From positions 1-15,358 of the forward strand of contig JASHTN010000008.1 in the NCBI GenBank assembly GCA_030040525.1: a stretch of 15,358 nucleotides of DNA, given 5' to 3'. Under the pieces are notes generated by a model. It was not told the origin of the DNA, did not search any database, and saw nothing but the letters and a program-made list of their open reading frames with translations. A program made the translations under genes and the position numbers. Source of the stretch: Gammaproteobacteria bacterium. Its GTDB lineage: Bacteria; Pseudomonadota; Gammaproteobacteria; Steroidobacterales; Steroidobacteraceae. Shown one piece after another: positions 1 to 6,050 of the stretch. The stretch's first letter is position 1. Each line of letters begins with the position of its first letter.

Positions 1-1205
1 CGGAAGATGCGCCGCGTCGACTCGAGCGGCGCGATGTCCCACCAGCGTCCCGCGACGCCCTCGAACACCGCGGCTGCGGCGAGCCCGTCGGCGCCCTCGC
101 CGAGGAGTGTCGCCGCACTGCGGTTGGGCAGCACGAGCTGGCCGGCGGGTGTGACTGCGAAGACGGGCTCCTCGATCGCGTCGATCGCCCCGCGCAGCCC
201 GGGCTCATCGCACCTCTCGACATCGAGCGCGGTCACGCCCCCGGCCAGCACCTCCGCACGGATGCGCAGCACGAGCTCGCGGTCGGCGAGCCGCGCTCCC
301 TGGATCTCCTCGCCGCCGCTCCTGAGGAGCGCGCGGATGACGGTCGGATAGTCGAAAGCGACGGCGTCGAGGAGAAACTGGCCGCTGGGGTCGGTGAGGC
401 CGAAGCTGCGCGCGAAACGGTCACTCGCCCGGACGATGCGTCCGCTGCCGGACTCGACCAGCACGGCCGCCGAGGGTGCCTGTGCGACGAGCTGCGTGTT
501 GAGCTGCTGCAGGCGCGCCAGCTCGTCGGCGAGCTGATCGGCGCGGACGCCGCCGCGGCCGAAGATGCCGCTCAGGGAGCGTGCCATGGCGCTCACCGCC
601 ACGCCGAGCGTCGCCACCGTGACCACCAGCATGAGATCGTAGCTCGGCGAGGTGTTGACGTCGGCGAACGCGACGCGGCTGCGCGGCAGCCAGCGCGGCA
701 GGCGCGTGAGCGCGCCGAGATGCAGTCCGTAGCGCTCCGCGATGAAGGAGTTGGTGTCGGGCGAGAGCAGCACGCCGGAGGCGAGCACCACGAGCAGCGC
801 GAGCAGCGCGAGCTGCTGCTGCCAGAAGCCCAGCAGCAGTGCCGCCGGCAGCAGCGGCAGGATGATGAACAGCGGGAAGAGCGGTTGCTGCAGACCGCCG
901 AACAGGTGCCAGCCGACCCCGAGCAGCAGCGTGCCGAGGAGCTGCGTCCAGAGGGTGAGCCACTTGAGGCGTGGCGCGGAGGCAATGCGGCGCGTCTCGA
1001 GGCCGAGCGCGAAGTGCGCGGCCGCGAAGCCTGCCAGCGTCCAGATGACCGGCGCGATGTCGACCTGCGCGAGGCCGAGGTACCAGCACAGCACCGCGAG
1101 CATCGTCGCCAGGATGACCGTCAGCGTCCAGGTGTTGTCGAAGGTGATCTTGTGCCTGCGCAACGTCTCGAGAGCCGCCGTGCCGTGGGTGGCGGCCTGG
1201 GTCAT
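1..1205 (-). CDS. Multi-pass membrane sensor protein with two PAS-like regions (partial, C-terminus outside window)
   Basis: The first 401 residues are visible and the frame is open to the left edge. About six hydrophobic helices lie near residues 26-45, 50-69, 83-103, 108-127, 130-148 and 188-207. A short heptad-like linker follows (about 217-240). Next comes a PAS-like stretch at 240-330 (an 'AVLVESGSGRIVRASDRFARSFG' type of layout) and a second from about 338 ('AIDAIEEPVFAVTPAGQLVLPNRSA'). Membrane anchor plus tandem PAS is the layout of a sensor histidine kinase or diguanylate cyclase, but the output domain is not in the window, so the class cannot be called. The start ATG at 1205-1203 overlaps the TGA of the beta-helix gene (ATGA), so it is translationally coupled as third gene of the glycosyltransferase operon. 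That suggests it senses or controls polysaccharide production; this is inference. Confidence 0.72.
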   Translation of the reverse strand, partial: MTQAATHGTAALETLRRHKITFDNTWTLTVILATMLAVLCWYLGLAQVDIAPVIWTLAGFAAAHFALGLETRRIASAPRLKWLTLWTQLLGTLLLGVGWHLFGGLQQPLFPLFIILPLLPAALLLGFWQQQLALLALLVVLASGVLLSPDTNSFIAERYGLHLGALTRLPRWLPRSRVAFADVNTSPSYDLMLVVTVATLGVAVSAMARSLSGIFGRGGVRADQLADELARLQQLNTQLVAQAPSAAVLVESGSGRIVRASDRFARSFGLTDPSGQFLLDAVAFDYPTVIRALLRSGGEEIQGARLADRELVLRIRAEVLAGGVTALDVERCDEPGLRGAIDAIEEPVFAVTPAGQLVLPNRSAATLLGEGADGLAAAAVFEGVAGRWWDIAPLESTRRIF

Positions 1206-2470
1206 GGCGTGCTCTTCAGCGGATAGACACCGGACACCGGCGTGTCGATGCCGTTGCCCTTGAAGACGTTGGCCTCGAGATGCGGGTCGGCCTTGACCCG
1301 CCCGGAAGCGGTGGCCAGATCGAGCACCCGCAGCGCCGCGCCGTGGTTCTGCGTGACCTGGTTGCGCTCGACGCGCGCCGCACCGGCGATCACGACGATC
1401 GCGTCCCCGGACGCGCCGGTGATGGTGTTATCGCGGATGACGGGCGCGCCTGCATCCTGGGTGACGATGGCGACGATACCCACGCCGTCGTGGGTCAGCT
1501 CGTTGTGCTCGATGGTGACGTCGCTGTCGCGCGCCATGATGGCGGTCGCCTTGTTGTCGGCCAGCGTGTTACGCGCGAGATGCACCGCGCGCCCCGAAGT
1601 CACCGAGATGGCCGTGCCCTGGGTCGCGCGGATCTCGCTGTCCTCGATGCGCGCGGCGCCGCCGAGCACCAGCACAGCCGAGTCGCGGTTGGCGGTGAAG
1701 TGACTCTTCTCGACCAGGGTGGCCTGGTTGGCCAGGACCACGCCGGCGGCATTCTCGGCGAAGGTACTGTCGACGATGCGTACGCGCTCGCGGGCGCCGG
1801 CAGCGTCCGCTGCCGGGGCGTGCGGCCCCTCGGCCTGGACGGCGGCGCTCACGAACCAGAAACCCGCCCGGGTGCTGTCGTGGAAGGTATCCGCCGTCAG
1901 CGTGAGGTCGTGGATCCCGGGCTCGGCGAGCACCCCGGTCTCATCGTGCTCGAAGGTGCCATGCTGGATTGCGCTGCCGCTGGCGGTGGGGGCGAGCAGC
2001 ACCCCGACCTTGGAATCGCTCACGGTGAGCGAGTCGAGCACGGCGCTGGCGGCGTTGACGATGACGCCGGTACCGTGGGGGTTGCGCAGCTTGAGGCCGC
2101 GCACGGTCGTGGCGGGACTGTTCACCTGCAGTACCGCGCCGCTCGTCAGGTGCTCCGCGTCGATGCTGCCGGCGTTCGCTCTGGCATCGAGATCGACACC
2201 GTGCGGATTGGTGAGGGCCGGCAGCGCCGATTCGATCATGACCCGCTCGACGGCGATCTCGATGTGAGCGCGGCTCGAGAGCCGGTCGGCCGCGAGGATC
2301 GCATCGCGCAGCGTCCCGGGCCCGGCGTCGTGCTCGCTGGTCACCACGAACTGCGCGGCCGGGAGGTGCAACGGTCCCAGCGGGTTGCCGCTCAGGTCGC
2401 GTTGTGTCACCGCGAGGCCGAGGACCAGGAGACAGAGCGCAATCAAGGCGCCCGAGGTGGCATTTTTCAT
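1202..2470 (-). CDS. Exported right-handed parallel beta-helix protein
   Basis: The protein has 422 residues. A hydrophobic N-terminal segment (about 8-22) should act as signal peptide or membrane anchor. Residues 41-58 ('FVVTSEHDAGPGTLRDAI') match the entry motif that often precedes beta-helix repeats in secreted proteins. From about 100 to 400 there are repeated short coils of the type 'NTLADNKATAIMARDSDVTIEHNELTHDGVGIVAI', typical of PbH1/NosD-type repeats. This fold is used by polysaccharide lyases, C5-epimerases (AlgG type) and some adhesins; I cannot see a definite catalytic residue set, so no reaction is assigned. Start ATG 2470 overlaps the stop of the upstream glycosyltransferase (ATGA) and has GCGGAG about 6 bases upstream. 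The context suggests modification or trimming of the polymer made by that enzyme. Confidence 0.82.
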   Translation of the reverse strand: MKNATSGALIALCLLVLGLAVTQRDLSGNPLGPLHLPAAQFVVTSEHDAGPGTLRDAILAADRLSSRAHIEIAVERVMIESALPALTNPHGVDLDARANAGSIDAEHLTSGAVLQVNSPATTVRGLKLRNPHGTGVIVNAASAVLDSLTVSDSKVGVLLAPTASGSAIQHGTFEHDETGVLAEPGIHDLTLTADTFHDSTRAGFWFVSAAVQAEGPHAPAADAAGARERVRIVDSTFAENAAGVVLANQATLVEKSHFTANRDSAVLVLGGAARIEDSEIRATQGTAISVTSGRAVHLARNTLADNKATAIMARDSDVTIEHNELTHDGVGIVAIVTQDAGAPVIRDNTITGASGDAIVVIAGAARVERNQVTQNHGAALRVLDLATASGRVKADPHLEANVFKGNGIDTPVSGVYPLKSTP

Positions 2471-3951
2471 CGCAACTCCGCCGCAGTGGTGGCCGCGGGC
2501 CGTCCGACACTCGGCCGCGGCTCGTAGTGATCCGTGAACAGGCGCCACCCGAGGGCTTTGAGCGTCACGAGGTTCGCGAAGCCGATCGCCATGGCGAGAT
2601 AGGGCAGCAGCGCATAGACCGGGTACATCGGCAGCGTCAGCAGGTGCCGCGCGCGCTCGCCGCGGCGCAGCGTGAAGAAGCAGTTGAGCAACAGCACCAG
2701 CACGCACTTGCTGTACCAGAGCGCGAACAGCAGCGGCTCGCTCCACGAGCCGCCCGGGATCAGCTCGGTGAGCAGCAGATTGTCGACGGCCTTGGCGAAG
2801 CTCAATGCCAGGATCGCGACCGACAGGAGCTTGAGTGGCAGCATCACGATCGCGGCAAAGCCGAGGTAGATGAGGTACTGATAGGCGGCGAAGGGGCTGC
2901 GGCGCGCGACCGCGAGCAGCTGCGGCAGCCGCTCGACGAACACCCGCCCGCAACCGAAGGCCCAGCCGACGCGCTGCGAGAAGAGGCCGCGCCAGGAGGT
3001 TTTGGCGCGGGTCTCGATCACCATCCGGTCGTCGTAGTAGATGCGCTCGCCGGCGGCGAGCAGCAGCAGCGAATTCTCGAAGTCCTCGGCGTAGATCGAC
3101 AGGCTGTGGTGTGCGAGCGCGTACTCGAGCGCCGAGCGGCGGTAGATCGAGACGCCGGAATTGCAGCACAACTCCCCGAGGCTGCGCCGGCCCAGCCCGC
3201 AGGCGAGCTCGTACTCGAGCGCCTGAAACTCGACCAGCCAGCCGCCGGGCGCGGCCGTGACACGCGGGGTGAGCGCGGCGGCGCCGCTGCGCTGCAGGTC
3301 GCTGATGACGCGCTCGAGCACGGAGCGCTGCGAGGGTCCGGACGCCGCGAAGCTGACGTCGGGATCCATGACGACCACGGTCTCGATCTCGGCCGGCAGA
3401 GTCCTGAGCAGATGGCGCAGCGCCGCGGGCTTGTTGCGGTTGACCGTGCCGGCGAGGCAGTTCCATCCCGCGCGCCGCAGCCGCAGCAGCGTCCCGTCGC
3501 CCGAGGCATCGTCGATGAGCCACACGCGGTCCTTGAACGATGCGAGCGTTGCGAGGAAGCGGTCGAGAGCGTCGGCCTCGTCATGCACCGAGGCGATGAT
3601 CGCGTACGGCTTGAGCGCCGCGGCGCGCTCGGCGTTGGAGATCTCCTCGAGACCGAGATCGATGGAGGGCCCGGGGGAGGCGGCGCCGTGGGCCCGCTGC
3701 GCCCAGATGCGCAGCAGCAGATCGATCACGTCGATCGTCAGGATCAGATTCGCGAGCAGGTAGATGAGAATGCGCGAGGCGCTGGAGAGCAGACCGCTCG
3801 CTCCGGCGACCGTGACGCCGGCGAGGCACACCATCACGACGGCTGCAATGGTCCACCCGCCCGCCAAGTCGGGCGTGGCGCTCACTCGTGAGCGCGCGCC
3901 GCCGGCCTCGCGCTGCTCGGTCGGTGGGCGCGATTTCGGACCGGTGGCCAT
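2467..3951 (-). CDS. Membrane-embedded family-2 glycosyltransferase, processive polysaccharide synthase type
   Basis: The protein has 494 residues. Two membrane helices lie at about 34-53 and 60-81, then a cytoplasmic GT-A domain, then several helices from about 359 to 470. This is the topology of cellulose, hyaluronan and Alg8-type synthases. Seen motifs are DDASGDGT at 147-154 (nucleotide-sugar binding), DPD at 196-198 (DxD-like metal site), AEDFE at 288-292 (the ED catalytic base region) and QRVGW at 326-330, at the place of the processive QxxRW motif but with Gly for Arg. ATG 3951 is preferred over an in-frame TTG at 4017 because it gives a normal N-terminus and has a purine-rich AGGGAAG upstream. 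It is first in the operon, joined by ATGA to the beta-helix gene. The sugar donor cannot be read from sequence. Chain extension coupled to export is inferred from the family. Confidence 0.85.
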   Translation of the reverse strand: MATGPKSRPPTEQREAGGARSRVSATPDLAGGWTIAAVVMVCLAGVTVAGASGLLSSASRILIYLLANLILTIDVIDLLLRIWAQRAHGAASPGPSIDLGLEEISNAERAAALKPYAIIASVHDEADALDRFLATLASFKDRVWLIDDASGDGTLLRLRRAGWNCLAGTVNRNKPAALRHLLRTLPAEIETVVVMDPDVSFAASGPSQRSVLERVISDLQRSGAAALTPRVTAAPGGWLVEFQALEYELACGLGRRSLGELCCNSGVSIYRRSALEYALAHHSLSIYAEDFENSLLLLAAGERIYYDDRMVIETRAKTSWRGLFSQRVGWAFGCGRVFVERLPQLLAVARRSPFAAYQYLIYLGFAAIVMLPLKLLSVAILALSFAKAVDNLLLTELIPGGSWSEPLLFALWYSKCVLVLLLNCFFTLRRGERARHLLTLPMYPVYALLPYLAMAIGFANLVTLKALGWRLFTDHYEPRPSVGRPAATTAAELR

Positions 3952-4058
3952 GGCTTCTTCCCTGCGGTGCCTCTCCCGGGAGCGTACACGCGAGACGACC
4001 CGGGGATTCTTTCCCAAGTCCTTAATTAAAAAGGCGTCGCAGGTATCAGATTAAGTAC
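3952..4058 (-). promoter_or_regulatory. Leader/promoter region of the glycosyltransferase operon
   Basis: The stretch upstream of the glycosyltransferase start contains the only AT-rich patch nearby (about 4019-4058, including TTAATTAA and CTTAATCTGATAC on the minus strand). TTTAAT inside it is a possible -10 element. No good -35 match stands 16-18 bases away, so this is only a candidate promoter region. Transcription from the receiver-EAL gene upstream could also feed the operon. Confidence 0.25.
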
Positions 4059-4105
4059 TGCGGCCGCGCGCTGCGGCCGCAAGGTACGCGGCCCAAAAGG
4101 CCGCG
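4059..4105. repeat. Two adjacent GC-rich hairpins
   Basis: TGCGGCCGC (4059-4067) pairs with GCGGCCGCA (4073-4081) across a 5-base loop, a perfect 9-bp stem. CGCGGCC (4087-4093) pairs with GGCCGCG (4099-4105) across CAAAA, a perfect 7-bp stem. Neither is followed by a T-run on either strand, so neither is a classical intrinsic terminator. They lie between the receiver-EAL stop and the glycosyltransferase leader, both read on the minus strand. They could be REP-like elements, an RNA-stabilising 3' structure, or a leader structure of the downstream operon. Confidence 0.6.
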
Positions 4106-4122
4106 GCGGCGAGTGAGACATG

Positions 4123-4152
4123 GGGCCGGACGGTGTTCACACACCGCGGCCC
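4123..4152 (-). terminator. Strong hairpin 3' of the receiver-EAL gene (possible terminator without T-tract)
   Basis: GGGCCG (4123-4128) and CGGTGT (4131-4136) pair with ACACCG (4141-4146) and CGGCCC (4147-4152). This gives a 12-bp stem with a 2-base GA bulge and a TCAC tetraloop. It begins 22 bases past the minus-strand stop codon at 4175. A smaller 5-bp GC hairpin (4162-4175) overlaps the stop itself. No T-run follows, so it may end transcription only weakly or may protect the 3' end. Confidence 0.4.
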
Positions 4153-4174
4153 GGCTGCAAGGCGCCCGGGGGCG

Positions 4175-5557
4175 CTAACAGTAGAGGCCTGTCAGCGTCA
4201 GCCCGAGCGGCTCTGCGGTCCCGTAGACGCTTCCCTGTCCGTAGTGGACCCCGAGAGCACGGAGTCGATCGGCGATCGCCGGCGTATCGATTCCGGTCGC
4301 CGCCACGGCCACACCGGCGCGCTCACCCCAGGCGACCGCGGCGCGCACCACGGACTCCGCCTGCGGGCTGGTCAGAAGGTCGCACACGTGGTGGCTGTCG
4401 AGCTTGGCGAGCGCCACCGGCAGGTCCCGCAGCACCTCGTGCTTCCACAGCGCGCCGCTCACCCCGTCGATGCTGAGGCGCGCGCCCCAGTCGTAGCAGC
4501 GCATGGCGAGCAGCGCTTCGAGCAGACCCTCGTCCCGGCGCAGGCACTTGGCGAGGGCCGATTCACGCACTTCGATGAGAAATCGCGCCGCGATGCGCGC
4601 GTCCGCGAGCTGGTCGTCGAGGAACCGCACGAAATCGATGTCGGCGAGCGACTGCGCGGCGAGGTTCAGCGACACCGTGAGTCCGCGGCGCTCGAGAATG
4701 TGCAGGTGCTCGCGAATCAGCAGGAGAACGTGACGCACCACCCAGCGGTCCACGGATGACAGCATCACGTGCTGTCCTGAGGAGGCGATGAAGTTGCCGA
4801 TGGTGTGAACGTTGCCGCTCTGAGTCTGCAGCCGCGCCGAGAGCTCGAAGCCGAACAGAGCCTCGCTGCCGAGCGCGAGCACCTTCTGCGCCTGCAGCAC
4901 CAGCTCATTGGCCTGCCATTCCTGGCGGCCGCTGCGCAGGCGCTGCTGCGGGGGGCGGTCGCTGTCGTCAGCCGGTGGCCGCACGAGCGCTGCGACCGGC
5001 GACCCGGCGGGCCGCCCGCCCCGAGCTGCCACATCACTCTGGCTCACCAGGTAGGCGCGCCTGCCGTTGACCCGGGTGCGCCGCTCGAAGGGAGTGGTCC
5101 TGAGCGCGATCTCGATGGCGTCGCGCAATTGCTCCGGGCTGCAGGGCTTGAGGAGGAAGCGGACGACGCCGGCTTCGTTGACCGCCCGCGCGGCGGCCTC
5201 GGCGGTGCCGTGACCGGTCAGCAGGATCCGGCCGACGGTCGGAAACTCGTTGGCGACCAGGGTGAGGAGCTGGGAGCCGCACATCCCCGGCATCCGCTCG
5301 TCGGAGACGATCACGTCGATGGCTCCATCGCGGAGCTTCTCGAGGGCGCTGTCCGCGGAGGTCGCGGTCTCTATCTCGTAGGGAGACTCGCACAGGGCTC
5401 TGCGCAGGCCGTCGACGACCTGCTGCTCATCGTCGACGAAGAGAATTCGCGGGATAAACCGGCCTGCGCTCGCGAGTTCTTCCTCGATGGCAGGCAATGG
5501 ATGGCTTGGCCAATGGCTATGGACAGCGGCGTCGGCACAGCTCTGATCGTTGTACAT
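4175..5557 (-). CDS. Response regulator: REC domain fused to a degenerate EAL domain
   Basis: The protein has 460 residues. The receiver domain (about 36-155) has the acidic pair D42-D43, phospho-acceptor D86 in SDERMPGM, T114 and K137, so it should accept phosphate. A Pro/Arg-rich linker (about 156-215) leads to an EAL-family domain (about 216-455). Compared with active c-di-GMP phosphodiesterases, the signature Glu (E238, in FELSARL), the Asn (N298), Glu (E329), one Asp (D364), Lys (K385) and Gln (Q441) are present. The second Asp of the DD pair is Gly365 and the Glu of AEGVE is Thr421, so hydrolysis is probably lost or weak. It may bind c-di-GMP or a partner instead. ATG 5557 is chosen for its AAGGAGGG site 6 bases upstream; the frame extends to 5665. 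It lies upstream of the polysaccharide operon on the same strand. Confidence 0.83.
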   Translation of the reverse strand: MYNDQSCADAAVHSHWPSHPLPAIEEELASAGRFIPRILFVDDEQQVVDGLRRALCESPYEIETATSADSALEKLRDGAIDVIVSDERMPGMCGSQLLTLVANEFPTVGRILLTGHGTAEAAARAVNEAGVVRFLLKPCSPEQLRDAIEIALRTTPFERRTRVNGRRAYLVSQSDVAARGGRPAGSPVAALVRPPADDSDRPPQQRLRSGRQEWQANELVLQAQKVLALGSEALFGFELSARLQTQSGNVHTIGNFIASSGQHVMLSSVDRWVVRHVLLLIREHLHILERRGLTVSLNLAAQSLADIDFVRFLDDQLADARIAARFLIEVRESALAKCLRRDEGLLEALLAMRCYDWGARLSIDGVSGALWKHEVLRDLPVALAKLDSHHVCDLLTSPQAESVVRAAVAWGERAGVAVAATGIDTPAIADRLRALGVHYGQGSVYGTAEPLGLTLTGLYC

Positions 5558-5843
5558 GGTGCACCCTCCTTGCACTCTGGACAGGCCGGATCGGGACGAC
5601 TCACCCGCGTGCGCGGGCGCGATCACGTCCGGCGGAGTAGGAAGCAAGCAGAGACGATTCTGCAAAACCTGTCGGCAGCTGCCAACAGCCTTCGTTACAT
5701 AAGTAAAGAAGCTTTTTCTTGCCGGCGGCGCACCTGTCTGGCGGGTGACTGATTGACCCGCGGGAAGCGGCTTCCGCCGGATTCTGTAAGGTCGCCGCGC
5801 GTCACCGTGCGATGGCGGGCGTGCTCGCGACAGTAATTCTTAT
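5558..5843. promoter_or_regulatory. Divergent intergenic region with palindrome and hairpins
   Basis: This 286-base gap separates the start codons of the receiver-EAL gene (minus) and the 61-residue protein gene (plus). It holds a strong Shine-Dalgarno for the minus gene (AAGGAGGG, 5564-5571) and a 20-base near-perfect palindrome (5669-5688). It also holds an AT-rich patch (5695-5720), where CTTTACTTATGTAAC on the minus strand could be a promoter, a GCGGGT/ACCCGC stem (5741-5761) and a GGAAG-CGG-CTTCC stem just after it. No open frame here looks coding. Promoter placement is inference. Confidence 0.4.
5669..5688. promoter_or_regulatory. 20-base palindrome, candidate operator
   Basis: CTGTCGGCAGCTGCCAACAG is symmetric at nine of ten base pairs; only the C/A pair at 5673/5684 fails. 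The central GGCAGCTGCC is perfect. It sits about 112 bases upstream of the receiver-EAL start and about 155 bases upstream of the small plus-strand gene. Such symmetry in a divergent promoter region suits a dimeric repressor or activator. The cognate regulator is not identified. Confidence 0.4.
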
Positions 5844-6029
5844 ATGGATGCCGAGCGGGAAGCCGAGGAGCGGCGGCTCTGGGCCGACTACTACGAAGCG
5901 ATGGGACTCGCTCTGGAGATCCTGCGGCGCGAGGGTACCGAGGACGCGGCGCTGTCGCGCATCCTGGCGCAGGACAGAATTGCGGCCTCGGCCATTGCCC
6001 GTATCAAGCAGATCCACGGCGCGAGCTGA
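5844..6029 (+). CDS. Small charged hypothetical protein (61 aa)
   Basis: I do not recognise a family. The 61 residues are rich in Glu, Ala and Arg, with no membrane segment, no signal peptide and no cysteine. The layout suggests two amphipathic helices (about 3-30 and 34-57) split by a 'REGTED' turn. Codon choice, with third positions mainly G or C and sensible amino acids, supports a real gene better than the overlapping frame from 5812. ATG 5844 is the only usable start: the frame upstream has no ATG, GTG or TTG before a TAA at 5787. No Shine-Dalgarno is visible, but AGTAAT lies 7-12 bases before the ATG, where a -10 box of a leaderless mRNA would be. It converges on the CLC gene, 21 bases away. 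Confidence 0.55.
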   Translation: MDAEREAEERRLWADYYEAMGLALEILRREGTEDAALSRILAQDRIAASAIARIKQIHGAS

Positions 6030-6050
6030 AGGCTGCGGGCGAGACCACCC

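Noticed and set aside
1280..2527. Plus-strand frame opposite the beta-helix gene
   Set aside because: It is antisense to a signal-bearing repeat protein with coupled start and stop; no domain was seen in this frame.
2404..3891. Long plus-strand frame opposite the glycosyltransferase
   Set aside because: It is Gln/Arg/Glu-rich low-complexity product antisense to clear glycosyltransferase motifs.
3952..4017. N-terminal extension of the glycosyltransferase from a TTG at 4017
   Set aside because: It adds a highly basic 22-residue leader, uses a rare start, and ATG 3951 has a plausible purine-rich site.
4059..4081. Repeated GCGGCCGC units as a possible CRISPR or cloning-site artefact
   Set aside because: Two short copies form one hairpin, there are no spacers, and flanking sequence is continuous with the native intergenic region.
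4856..4864. Literal Glu-Ala-Leu at residues 232-234 of the receiver-EAL protein, as the EAL signature
   Set aside because: Alignment by the following FGFELSARL places the signature Glu at 238, so the literal EAL is six residues too early.
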